Of a stretch of 64,000 nt of DNA, positions 25,666-34,372 are shown piece after piece. Numbering within the stretch: position 1 is the first letter of the stretch; each line of letters begins with the position of its first letter. Both the position numbers and the translations under genes were made by a program. Origin of the DNA: CP2-2F sp034436355 (GTDB lineage Bacteria; Chloroflexota; Anaerolineae; Aggregatilineales; UBA2796). The stretch spans positions 124,001 to 188,000 of the forward strand of contig DAOTVQ010000040.1 in assembly GCA_034436355.1 (NCBI GenBank), in the 5' to 3' direction. The notes below the pieces were generated by a model. It worked only from the letters and a program-made list of their open reading frames with translations, was not told the origin of the DNA and searched no databases.

Positions 25666-25694
25666 TTGGAGGTCGGTATCTCTTGCGCTATACT
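25666..25694 (+). promoter_or_regulatory. Putative promoter of the R-M gene
   Basis: TTGGAG (25666-25671), a 17-base spacer and TATACT (25689-25694), 36 bases before the ATG at 25731. Divergent from minC. Confidence 0.55.
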
Positions 25695-25730
25695 TCTCCC
25701 ACACAATCCTACTTGGCAAGCGAGTTCAGC

Positions 25731-28700
25731 ATGAACGTCGAAGACTTTGTTCAGCGCTGGGAAAGCAGCGCCCTGCAAGAGCGCCAAGCTGCCCAATCCC
25801 ACTTTAACGAACTGTGCGGACTCGTCGGGCATCTGCCGCCGGCTGAGGCTGACCCACAAGGCGAATTCTTCACCGTTGAGGAAGGCGTGCTGCGCGCCAC
25901 CGGCGGACGCGGACGCGCTGACGTCTGGAAGCGCGGGCATTTTGCTTGGGAATACAAGAGCAAGGGCGAAAGTCTGGAGAAAGCCTACAGCCAACTGCTC
26001 AGCTACCGCGGCGGACTGGGCAACCCGCCCCTCTTGGTCGTCTGCAACTTTGACGAATACCGCATCTACCCGCAGTATCCCAACCTGCCTGCCACGCCCA
26101 TCACCTTCACCAATGCCGACCTGAGCAACCCAACCGTGCTGCGCTACCTCAACTGGCTGCTGCACACGCCCGATAGCTTCCGCCAATATTTGGAAGATCA
26201 GCTTAAGCAGCGTGAAGCCGTCACAGAGCGCCGCGCCAATGAATTTGCTGCCATGGCGGACGTGCTGCGCGCCCACTTTGATCCCATGCGCGTTGCCCGC
26301 TTCCTTGCCCGCCTTGCCTTCGCCCTCTTTGTGGAAGATATTGGCTTGCTGCCGCGCCTGGCGCCCGATCTGACCCTCTTTCGCTACCTTGCCCAGAATG
26401 CCCAGCAGTTCCCGGGCAGCTTTGCGGAATACTTGCAACAGCTTTTCGACGCCATGAACGGGCAGCGCAGCGATTTTCTGCTGCGCCGCATCCCCTATTT
26501 CAACGGCAGCATTTTCGCGCCCGACCCCGACGAAGGCAGCGCGCCCGAAGTGCTTGACCTTGCCCAACTGAACGCGACCGACATCTTCCTGACCATTGAG
26601 CGGGCAAGCGCTGCCGACTGGCGCTTTGTGAACCCTACCATCTTTGGCACCCTCTTCGAGCGCGCCCTTGACCCCGCCAAGCGCGCCCAACTCGGCGCCC
26701 ACTACACCAGCGAGTCCGACATCCGCCTGATCGTTGATCCCGTCCTGATGCAGCCCCTTTACGCGCTTTGGGAAAGCACCCGCGCCCAAGCTGAGCCGCT
26801 GCTGCAACGCCTAACCGCGCCCGACGCCACGCCCGCCGAAGCCAGCCGCGCCCGCACCCAACTCACCAAGCTGCACGATGACTTCATGGCGAAGCTGGGC
26901 AGCACCACCGTGCTTGACCCCGCCTGCGGATCGGGCAATTTCCTGTACGTTGCGCTGCGCGCCATGAAAGACCTTGAACAGCGCGCCCGTGACCTGTTCG
27001 CGCCGCTGAGCCTCGCCTTCAAGGATGTTGTCTCGCCCCGCCAATTCTACGGGCTGGAGAAAGAACCCTTTGCCGCCCGCCTTGCCCAAATCGCCATTTG
27101 GATCGGCTATTTGCAGTGGCGCTATGACCATGAAGGGACGCTCATCACCGAATACCGCGTGCCAACCGACCCGCGCTGGCTTGGATCGCCCATCCTGCGC
27201 GACCGCGATAACCTAGATGACCCACACGAGCCGCGCCGCATTCAGCAGACCGACTCGATCTTGCGCTACGACGCCCACGGCAAGCCCTACGCGCCGGACT
27301 GGCAGCCCGTGGATGTCATTATCGGCAACCCGCCTTTTTTGGGCGGCAAACGGCTACGCACTGAATTGGGTGCTCAATACGTGCAAGACATGTTTGCCGT
27401 TTACGACGGTCGGGTACCGCGTGAAGCCGATCTGGTCTGCTATTGGTTTGAGCAGGCGCGCCGCCATTTAGAAGAGGGCAAAGTCAAGCGTGTGGGCTTG
27501 CTTGCCACCAACAGCATTCGCGGCGGCGCTAACCGTGAGGTGCTGAACCGCATTAAAGGGACGGGCGATCTGTTCATGGCGTGGAGCGACCGCGAATGGT
27601 CGCTGGATGGCGCCGCCGTGCGGATTAGCGTGATCGGCTTTGATGACGGCAGCCAGACCGAACGGACGTTGGACGGCGCGCCGGTCGCTAACATCACGCC
27701 CGATTTGACCGCCAGCGTGGATATTACAAGCGCTAAGCGGTTGAAAGAAAACGTTGGTATTGGATTCATGGGCGATACTAAAAATGGCTCGTTTGATATT
27801 CCCGATTCATTGGCGCGCCAACTTCTGCAACAAGCAAACGCAAACGGACACTCAAATGCTGAGGTGGTTCGCAAGTGGTGGAATGGGCTAGACATCACAC
27901 GCCGCCCGCGCGATATGTGGATCATTGATTTTGGCACAAACACACCGCTTGAAGAAGCGCGCCTCTATGAAGCACCTTTTAAATATATCGAACGGGTTGT
28001 ACATCCACAGCGTGCAAAAGTGAAAACCTCCAAAGCGCGTAAACTATGGTGGCTGCACGAAGCACCGCGCCCTGAAATGCGTAAGGCACTGCAAGGCTTG
28101 AAGCGTTATCTTGCCACACCTACGGTTGCCAAGCATCGCATTTTTGTCTGGCTAGACGCCGAAATTCTGCCCGATCACCAACTGATTGCCTTTGCCCGTG
28201 ATGATGATTACTTTTTCGGCGCCCTGCACAGCTTCCTGCATGAGGTCTGGTCGCTGCGGATGGGGACATCGCTTGGTGAAACGCCGCGCTACACACCAAC
28301 CACCACCTTCGAGACCTTTCCGCTGCCCTACCCGCCAGGCGCCGAGCCAACTGAGTCGGCAGAATATCGCACTATTGCGGCGGCAGCGGCAGAGTTGCAC
28401 CGCGTCCGCGAGGCGTGGCTGAATCCGCCTGAATTGAGGGGATCGCCACAGGCGCTCAAAGATCGGACGCTGACCAACCTCTATAACGCGGTTGAGGCAT
28501 ATCGGACGAACAGCGTGGCGGTGCGTATTCCGAAGGCAGCGCGCGAGATCGCGCCACAGATCGCCGCGCTGCACGATGCGCTGGATGCGGCGGTGCTGGC
28601 TGCCTACGGCTGGTCGGATTTGGTGGGCGTGCTGCGAAGTGCGGCGGGTCGGGAAGAGGTGCTGCGCCGTCTGCTGGCGGAGAATATGCGGCGGGCGTAG
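25731..28700 (+). CDS. Single-chain type IIG/IIL (MmeI-like) restriction-modification enzyme
   Basis: 989 residues. The N-terminal PD-(D/E)XK nuclease site reads D64 (GRADVW), nine residues, then E74-Y-K76, the same D-X9-E-X-K spacing as MmeI. A helical linker follows, then an N6-adenine methyltransferase with motif I LDPACGSGNF (about residue 396) and motif IV NPPF (N533). The target-recognition region near the C-terminus holds GTSLGETPRYTPTTTFETFP. One protein would both methylate and cut DNA, so no separate partner gene is expected, and none is seen. ATG 25731 fits the domain start and the promoter; a further in-frame Met at 25683 lies in the promoter. The gene is between minC and a sensor kinase gene, with inverted repeats at both ends, which suggests acquisition as a unit. 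Confidence 0.85.
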   Translation: MNVEDFVQRWESSALQERQAAQSHFNELCGLVGHLPPAEADPQGEFFTVEEGVLRATGGRGRADVWKRGHFAWEYKSKGESLEKAYSQLLSYRGGLGNPPLLVVCNFDEYRIYPQYPNLPATPITFTNADLSNPTVLRYLNWLLHTPDSFRQYLEDQLKQREAVTERRANEFAAMADVLRAHFDPMRVARFLARLAFALFVEDIGLLPRLAPDLTLFRYLAQNAQQFPGSFAEYLQQLFDAMNGQRSDFLLRRIPYFNGSIFAPDPDEGSAPEVLDLAQLNATDIFLTIERASAADWRFVNPTIFGTLFERALDPAKRAQLGAHYTSESDIRLIVDPVLMQPLYALWESTRAQAEPLLQRLTAPDATPAEASRARTQLTKLHDDFMAKLGSTTVLDPACGSGNFLYVALRAMKDLEQRARDLFAPLSLAFKDVVSPRQFYGLEKEPFAARLAQIAIWIGYLQWRYDHEGTLITEYRVPTDPRWLGSPILRDRDNLDDPHEPRRIQQTDSILRYDAHGKPYAPDWQPVDVIIGNPPFLGGKRLRTELGAQYVQDMFAVYDGRVPREADLVCYWFEQARRHLEEGKVKRVGLLATNSIRGGANREVLNRIKGTGDLFMAWSDREWSLDGAAVRISVIGFDDGSQTERTLDGAPVANITPDLTASVDITSAKRLKENVGIGFMGDTKNGSFDIPDSLARQLLQQANANGHSNAEVVRKWWNGLDITRRPRDMWIIDFGTNTPLEEARLYEAPFKYIERVVHPQRAKVKTSKARKLWWLHEAPRPEMRKALQGLKRYLATPTVAKHRIFVWLDAEILPDHQLIAFARDDDYFFGALHSFLHEVWSLRMGTSLGETPRYTPTTTFETFPLPYPPGAEPTESAEYRTIAAAAAELHRVREAWLNPPELRGSPQALKDRTLTNLYNAVEAYRTNSVAVRIPKAAREIAPQIAALHDALDAAVLAAYGWSDLVGVLRSAAGREEVLRRLLAENMRRA

Positions 28701-28730
28701 GGCTTCCCCATCCGATTCCCTTTCCCTGCT

Positions 28731-28758
28731 GGCGAGGAAAGGGTTAGGGATAGGGGGC
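28731..28758 (-). repeat. Right arm of the imperfect inverted repeat flanking the R-M gene
   Basis: Reverse complement of this stretch resembles 25634-25659 (CCCTA, CCCTTTCC and CGCC blocks shared). It begins 31 bases past the R-M stop. Confidence 0.55.
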
Positions 28759-28943
28759 TCTTCTGCTGGCGGACAAAGTGCCCTTATTCGCCCGTGCCAG
28801 CCGTTGGCGATCTGATCTCAGGTGCGGCACAGGTCACTCCTAGCGCGTCATCTACCCCTGCGCCACCGAGTCGTTTCCGCTTCCTCCCTGCCGCGCCAAC
28901 GTAATTTTATCGGGCTCCGCCAGCGGATATGCACTTACGCACT

Positions 28944-28973
28944 TTGGGTTTAGAATAGTACTAGCGCTATAAT
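28944..28973 (+). promoter_or_regulatory. Putative promoter of the sensor kinase gene
   Basis: TTGGGT (28944-28949), 18-base spacer, consensus TATAAT (28968-28973), 38 bases before the start codon. Confidence 0.6.
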
Positions 28974-29011
28974 CGACTCAAACATTTGTCCGCAGTGAGG
29001 TTGCCAAAGTC

Positions 29012-30265
29012 ATGCCGGAAGACTCAACGCTGCGCCTTACCGATTTGGCGCATCAAAACGCTATTTTGCAGCGCTTGCTGGAGATAAGCCTTGCCTTGAA
29101 TGGCACACTTGCGCTGAAGCCGCTGCTCAATGAAATTCTGACTGCCACCTGCGAGATCGTCAATTCGGAAGCTGCCTCACTGCTGCTTTATATCACCAAT
29201 ACCGACGAACTGCGTTTTGTTGCCAGCAATACGCCGGGCGAGAATCACGAAACGCTCATGCGAACGCCTGTGCCGGTGGACGGTAGTGTTGCCGGTCAGA
29301 TCGCCCGTGAGAATCGCCCGATCATCATCCAAAACGCTGCCCAAGATGATCGCATTTACCGTCCGGTAGATATTACAATAGGCTTTCATACGCGCTCGCT
29401 GCTGGGTGTGCCAATGCACATCAAGGGCAATGTGATTGGTGTGTTGGAAGCACTGAATAAACGCAACGGCTTGTGGACAGAGGAAGATGCGCGTTACGCA
29501 ACAATCTTGGCTTCCCATGCGGCGGTTGCCATTCAGAACGCCCGCCAAACAGAGGCGCTGCGCAAGGCATACAGCGAACTTGATAAGCTGGACAAACTCA
29601 AGACGGATTTCATCGCCAGTGCCTCGCACGAACTTCGCACACCACTAGGCGTTATTTTGGGCTATGCCAGCTTTCTGAAAGAAGATGCACAGGGCGAGGT
29701 CAGCGAACATGCTGCTGCCGTGCTGAACAGCGCCTTGCAACTTCGCAGCCTGATTGAAGACATGACCAACCTGCGTTTTTTGCATCAGGGCAATGTGGAG
29801 CTAAACTGCGAGAGCCTGACCGCCGCTCAGTTGGTGCGGGCTGCCCTGAACGACTTACAAGCCCTTTCGCTTGCCAAAGGGCAGCGCATTTACCTGAACC
29901 TTGAGCAAGACGCGCCGATCTTTGTAGATCGCACCAAGCTGGGGATGGCGCTGGTGAACCTGATGAACAACGCCATTAAATTTACGCCGCAAGGTGGCGA
30001 GATTCGCATCCTGCTAGAAAAGCGCCCACGTGAGGTGTGGATACGCATTGCGGATAGCGGTATGGGCATTCCGCCCGATCTGATTGACAAGATTTTCGAT
30101 GAGTTTTTCCAAGTTGAGGATCACATGACGCGCCGCCACAATGGGATGGGCATTGGGTTATCCATCGCACGTGGCATGGTTGAAGCGCATAAAGGGCGCG
30201 TGTGGGCAGAGAGCAGTGGGAAAGGGCAGGGCAGCATCTTTACTGTGGCGCTGCCCATCGCCTAG
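29012..30265 (+). CDS. GAF-domain sensor histidine kinase
   Basis: 417 residues, no membrane segment, so probably cytoplasmic. Residues about 30-175 form a GAF domain (TATCEIVNSEAASLLLY, RPIIIQNAAQDDRIYRPV, LLGVPMHIKGNVIGVLEALN). A short coiled linker leads to a HisKA domain with the phospho-acceptor His206 in SASHELRTPLGVILGYASF. The HATPase_c domain has N box NLMNNAIKFTP, G1 IADSGMGIP, and G2 GMGIGLSIARGMVEAHKG. It would sense an unknown cytoplasmic signal and phosphorylate a response regulator that is not adjacent. It has its own promoter. Confidence 0.93.
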   Translation: MPEDSTLRLTDLAHQNAILQRLLEISLALNGTLALKPLLNEILTATCEIVNSEAASLLLYITNTDELRFVASNTPGENHETLMRTPVPVDGSVAGQIARENRPIIIQNAAQDDRIYRPVDITIGFHTRSLLGVPMHIKGNVIGVLEALNKRNGLWTEEDARYATILASHAAVAIQNARQTEALRKAYSELDKLDKLKTDFIASASHELRTPLGVILGYASFLKEDAQGEVSEHAAAVLNSALQLRSLIEDMTNLRFLHQGNVELNCESLTAAQLVRAALNDLQALSLAKGQRIYLNLEQDAPIFVDRTKLGMALVNLMNNAIKFTPQGGEIRILLEKRPREVWIRIADSGMGIPPDLIDKIFDEFFQVEDHMTRRHNGMGIGLSIARGMVEAHKGRVWAESSGKGQGSIFTVALPIA

Positions 30266-30351
30266 CCAGCATAGTGGGCATGTGCTGCGCACTACCCTAA
30301 AATAGGCGTGTGCGTATAACACTACGCACGCGAAAGGTATCTACAGTATTT

Positions 30352-31365
30352 ATGACGACGAACGCGATCAAGGAAAAGTCGGTTGTGCCAGCCCTGCTGC
30401 TTGGCATGCTTGGTGTAGGCGCCTCTGCGGCACTTGGCTGGCTTGCCTACAGCCGCTTGTTCATCAACCACAAACATCCTTTGCCGTTAGCGCTGAACGC
30501 TGAGCGGCGCACCTTTACCAGCCGCGGCGCTGGCGTGCTGAGCTATTACCGTTCGCGCCCAGAGAATGTTGCTAACAAGCGCCCGCTGGTTTTGATTCAC
30601 AGCATCAATGCGGCTGCCTCTGCCTACGAGGTGCGCCCGATCTTTGATCATTATCACGGCACGCGCCCAATCTATGCCCTTGATCTGCCCGGCTTTGGCT
30701 TTTCCGAACGCTCAGATCGCCGTTATACGCCGCATACCTTCAGCGAGGCAATTGCCGATTTGCTTCGCACGCAGGTGAAAGATGATCACCCTGTGGATAT
30801 GATCGCCCTCTCGCTCGGCTGTGAATTTGCAGCCAGTGTTGCGCTTGCCATGCCAGAGCGTGTGTGCTCCTTAACGCTCATCTCGCCCACCGGGTTATCA
30901 GGGCAGCAAGCCAACAGCGTTCAGCAGGCGCAGGTGCGTGGCGTTTCTGAACTGCTCTACCGCACCTTTGCCTTTCCGTTGTGGAGTCAGGCACTCTATG
31001 ACCTGCTGACGACGCGTGCCAGCATTCGCTATTTCTTGAAGCAAAGTTTTGAAGGGCTGCCTGATGAAGGCTTGATCGCCTATGCCTACGCCACGTCGCA
31101 TCGGCAAGGCGCACGCCATGCGCCGCTGCACTTCATCAGCGGCAAGCTATTCTCATCGGATATTCTGGATCGTGTTTACAGCCAACTGCGCCTGCCAACG
31201 CTCGTCATTTACGATCAGGATGCCTTCACAGGCTTTAGCGCGCTGCCCGATCTCATGGCGAAGAATGCCTGCTGGCAAGCGGAGCAGATTGTGCCAACAC
31301 GCGGCTTGCCGCATTTTGAGCGCATGGCTGAAGTTGCCGCCACGCTGGATCGTTTTTGGGCGTAG
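30352..31365 (+). CDS. Membrane-anchored alpha/beta hydrolase
   Basis: 337 residues from ATG 30352 (the longer frame from 30310 lacks support). An N-terminal helix (VVPALLLGMLGVGASAALGW) likely anchors it, followed by an alpha/beta-hydrolase fold: LVLIHSINAAASAYEVRPIF, YALDLPGFGFSERSDRRYTP, the nucleophile elbow ALSLGCEFAA and a late catalytic His in GLPHFERMAEV. The elbow is AxSxG in place of GxSxG. The substrate is unknown; lipid or ester hydrolysis is likely. Confidence 0.8.
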   Translation: MTTNAIKEKSVVPALLLGMLGVGASAALGWLAYSRLFINHKHPLPLALNAERRTFTSRGAGVLSYYRSRPENVANKRPLVLIHSINAAASAYEVRPIFDHYHGTRPIYALDLPGFGFSERSDRRYTPHTFSEAIADLLRTQVKDDHPVDMIALSLGCEFAASVALAMPERVCSLTLISPTGLSGQQANSVQQAQVRGVSELLYRTFAFPLWSQALYDLLTTRASIRYFLKQSFEGLPDEGLIAYAYATSHRQGARHAPLHFISGKLFSSDILDRVYSQLRLPTLVIYDQDAFTGFSALPDLMAKNACWQAEQIVPTRGLPHFERMAEVAATLDRFWA

Positions 31366-31422
31366 CATTCGCACACCTTGCGGTATGATTAAGCAGTGCA
31401 GAATCACAACGCGGGGAAAAAC

Positions 31423-32871
31423 ATGGAACCTCCTAACACAATCGAGTTCGGCACGGATGGCATTCGCGGCGTGGCGGGCGTCTTTCCGCTTGATCCGATC
31501 ACAGTGCTGCGGATTGGGCGCGCCATCGGGCAGTGGTTGGCAGGTCAGGGGCAAAGTGTGCCAAGCGTCCTGATCGGGCGTGATACGCGGCTTAGCGGCG
31601 ATATGTTAGCGAGCGCGCTGACAGCAGGTTTGTTAGCGCAAGGGGTGCAGGTGGCGGATACAGGCGTTATCAGCACGCCGGGCGTTGCTTTTCTGACCAA
31701 ACAAGGTGGCTTTGGGCTAGGCATTGTGATCAGTGCCAGCCACAATCCCTTTGAGCAGAACGGCATTAAACTCTTTGGTGCAGATGGCTTCAAACTGCCC
31801 GATGCCGCCGAAGAAGCCATTGAAGCACTGATCGCTGCCCAACCCGATAACGCACCCAGCGCGCCCACGCTAGGCACTTGCCAAACCTTGGACGCCCGAA
31901 CTATTTACGTAAAGCATTTGGTAGAGAGTTTGCCCGAACAGGCGTTGCGCGGGTTAAAGGTGGTGCTGGACTGCGCACACGGCGCAGCCTTTTCGGTGGC
32001 ACCACAGGCATTTGCCGAATGCGGCGCGCAAGTCTTTGTTTTGAATGCAGAACCAAATGGCGTCAACATCAATGTGAATGCCGGCAGTGAGCATGTGCGC
32101 CGTGACCGATCAGCGATGCTGGCAATGCTCAGGGCGCACGATGCGGATCTCGGCATTGCATTTGACGGCGATGCGGATCGTGTCATCTGCGTGACGCCCA
32201 ATGGCATGTTGATTGATGGCGATCACATGCTGGGCATCCTTGCCGTCTCGCTTCAAGAACGCGGTCAGTTGGCAGGCGAGAGCGTAGTCGCTACTGATAT
32301 GAGCAACAGCGGGCTTGCCGATTACCTTGCCGTACACGGTATTGCGCTCAGCCGCACCAAAGTTGGAGATCGCTATGTGATGGAGCGCTTGCGCGAAGGC
32401 TTATTCACGCTTGGCGGTGAGCAAGCTGGGCATATCATCCTCTTGGATGGTGTGCATGGCGCTGGCGATGGCATTTACATCGGTTTGCTGATGGCTTCTC
32501 TTGCCGCAGCGCGCAAGGCGGCAGGGCTTGGCAGCCTGAGCGAGATCGCTGCACAGATTCCACGCTATCCACAAGTGATTGCCTCTGCACACCTGAAAGC
32601 GCGAGTAGACCTAACGGCTGTGGAAGGGCTTGCCGAAGCTGTTGAGGCTGTTCACACGCTTTTTGAGGATAGAGGGCGCGTGAATCTGCGCTTCAGCGGC
32701 ACCGAGCCGAACTTGCTGCGCGCTATGGTGGAAGGCGGCGCCAACAACACCATGCAGCAGGTCATCGAGAGCGCACTGCGCTTGTGCGGCATGGTGGCGG
32801 CTGCCAGCGGCACAGAAAATCCGACGATTGATATTGTAGATTGCGTCAGTGGCGAGCCAATTCACCTCTAG
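31423..32871 (+). CDS. glmM: Phosphoglucosamine mutase
   Basis: 482 residues of the alpha-D-phosphohexomutase family. It converts glucosamine-6-P to glucosamine-1-P for UDP-GlcNAc and peptidoglycan synthesis. Features are FGTDGIRGVAGVFPLD, the phosphoserine loop ISASHNPFEQNGIKLF, the metal loop FDGDADRV, the sugar loop GGEQAGHIIL and the phosphate-binding loop RFSGTEPNLLRAMVE. The combination fits GlmM best. ATG 31423 has GGGGA just upstream; GTG 31396 would add 9 residues. It is followed by a second phosphohexomutase 33 bases on. Confidence 0.88.
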   Translation: MEPPNTIEFGTDGIRGVAGVFPLDPITVLRIGRAIGQWLAGQGQSVPSVLIGRDTRLSGDMLASALTAGLLAQGVQVADTGVISTPGVAFLTKQGGFGLGIVISASHNPFEQNGIKLFGADGFKLPDAAEEAIEALIAAQPDNAPSAPTLGTCQTLDARTIYVKHLVESLPEQALRGLKVVLDCAHGAAFSVAPQAFAECGAQVFVLNAEPNGVNINVNAGSEHVRRDRSAMLAMLRAHDADLGIAFDGDADRVICVTPNGMLIDGDHMLGILAVSLQERGQLAGESVVATDMSNSGLADYLAVHGIALSRTKVGDRYVMERLREGLFTLGGEQAGHIILLDGVHGAGDGIYIGLLMASLAAARKAAGLGSLSEIAAQIPRYPQVIASAHLKARVDLTAVEGLAEAVEAVHTLFEDRGRVNLRFSGTEPNLLRAMVEGGANNTMQQVIESALRLCGMVAAASGTENPTIDIVDCVSGEPIHL

Positions 32872-32904
32872 CGTTCCTTCAAATAAGCAGAAAGGTAACT
32901 TTTT

Positions 32905-34323
32905 ATGCAATTTCCAAGTGCAATCTTCCGCAAGTATGACATTCGCGGCAGAGTGGCAGGGGATAATCCGCAAATCACGCCCGAACTTGCCAACGCGGTG
33001 GGTAAGGGCTATGGCACCTACATGCAGCGCACCTATAATACAGAGCGCGTCTACGTTGGCTGTGATAACCGCCCAACCTCACCTACCTTGAAGAAGGCGC
33101 TTATTGAAGGGCTGCTCAGCACCGGTGTAGCTGTGACCGATATTGGCGACGTAATGACGCCGAGCGTCTATTATGCCAGCGCGCAGCATGGCGCACGTGC
33201 CGGCGGCATTCAGATCACCGGCAGCCACCTCTCACTGGAATTTAACGGCATCAAGATGGCGTATGATCGCTTCGCACTCTATGGCGATCAAATTCAGGCG
33301 ATCCGCGCCCTGATCGAGGCGGATGACTTTCTGACGGGCAGTGGTACGCTGACGCACGACACGAGCCTTGTTGCCAAGCACATGCAGACCATTGCCAGCA
33401 AGGTGAAGATGGGCAGCCGCAAACTCAAGATTGTGCTGGACGCAGGCAACAGCCTCAGCGGACTCTTTATGCAGCCTGTCTATGCACAGCTTGGCATTGA
33501 AGTGATTTGCCTCTACTGTGAACCAGACGGCACCTTCCCGAATCATTTGCCCAACCCCGAAGACCCTGAGACCACCAAAGACCTAGAGCGTGCCGTGGTG
33601 GAAAATGGCGCGGATTTGGGCATCGGCTTTGATGGTGACGCCGACCGCTGCGGCATTATTGATGAGCATGGGCATCACATCGCGGCGGATCGGCTATTGG
33701 CGCTGCTGGCACGCGATATGCTAACGCGCATACCGGGTGCGAAAGTCGTCTTTGATGTGAAGGCAAGCCAAGCCCTTGATGATGAAATTCGCGGGCATGG
33801 CGGTATTCCAATCATGTGGAAGACGGGTCACAGCCTGATGAAGGCGAAGATGGCGGAAGAAGGCGCACCGTTGGGCGGCGAAGTCAGCGGACATTTGTTT
33901 ATCGGTGAGGATTATTACGGCTTTGATGATGCGCCGTTAGTCTCGCTAAAGGTGCTGGAGATTTTCAGCAAAGAGACACGCACTGTGAGCGAAGTGTTCG
34001 ACACAATCCCGAAGTTAGTCGCCACGCCTGAGATCATCGTCTCGGCGCCGGATGAGCGCAAATTTGCGATTATTGAGGCGCTTCAGCGCGAATTCGCCGC
34101 CGAACATGATGTCATCACGCTGGATGGCGCACGGGTCACCTTTGATCACGGCTGGGGCTTGGTACGCGCCAGCAACACACAACCAGCAGTCACCATGCGC
34201 TTTGAGGCGCGTACCAAAGCCGATCTGGTCGCCATTATGCAGGATTTTGATCGGCGCTTGGCGCACTATCCTGAGGTTGCCCGCGATAAGCTGCAAGAGC
34301 AGATCGCGGCGTTTAGCGCTTAA
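32905..34323 (+). CDS. Phosphomannomutase/phosphoglucomutase
   Basis: 472 residues of the same superfamily, AlgC/ManB branch: FRKYDIRGRVAG, VGCDNRPTSP, metal loop FDGDADRCGI, sugar loop GGEVSGHLF and phosphate loop RASNTQPAVTMRFEA. It would interconvert mannose or glucose 6- and 1-phosphates for surface sugars. The active-site loop is unusual: ITGSHLSLEFNGIKM keeps the phospho-serine (Ser107) and His but replaces the usual Asn-Pro after His with Leu-Ser. A ribosome site AAAGG precedes ATG 32905. Operon with glmM, ended by a strong terminator. Confidence 0.87.
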   Translation: MQFPSAIFRKYDIRGRVAGDNPQITPELANAVGKGYGTYMQRTYNTERVYVGCDNRPTSPTLKKALIEGLLSTGVAVTDIGDVMTPSVYYASAQHGARAGGIQITGSHLSLEFNGIKMAYDRFALYGDQIQAIRALIEADDFLTGSGTLTHDTSLVAKHMQTIASKVKMGSRKLKIVLDAGNSLSGLFMQPVYAQLGIEVICLYCEPDGTFPNHLPNPEDPETTKDLERAVVENGADLGIGFDGDADRCGIIDEHGHHIAADRLLALLARDMLTRIPGAKVVFDVKASQALDDEIRGHGGIPIMWKTGHSLMKAKMAEEGAPLGGEVSGHLFIGEDYYGFDDAPLVSLKVLEIFSKETRTVSEVFDTIPKLVATPEIIVSAPDERKFAIIEALQREFAAEHDVITLDGARVTFDHGWGLVRASNTQPAVTMRFEARTKADLVAIMQDFDRRLAHYPEVARDKLQEQIAAFSA

Positions 34324-34335
34324 AGGCGCGCATAG

Positions 34336-34364
34336 GGTGGGTCGGTTGTTGCCGACCCACCTTT
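34336..34364. terminator. Bidirectional terminator between convergent genes
   Basis: GGTGGGTCGG (34336-34345), loop TTGTTG, CCGACCCACC (34352-34361), then TTT. The perfect 10-bp stem sits between the phosphohexomutase stop and the convergent MFS stop. Confidence 0.8.
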
Positions 34365-34372
34365 CCGCGAGT

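Larger units (their letters stand above)
28701..29011. other. Intergenic region after the R-M gene
   Basis: It contains an 8-bp hairpin (CCCTTTCC 28718-28725 with GGAAAGGG 28736-28743), the right flanking repeat and the promoter of the kinase gene. I find no gene in it. Confidence 0.5.

Noticed and set aside
25731..28700. BREX PglX or type I HsdM methyltransferase
   Set aside because: The nuclease motif is in the same chain and no brxC/pglZ, HsdR or HsdS genes are adjacent; MmeI-like layout fits better.
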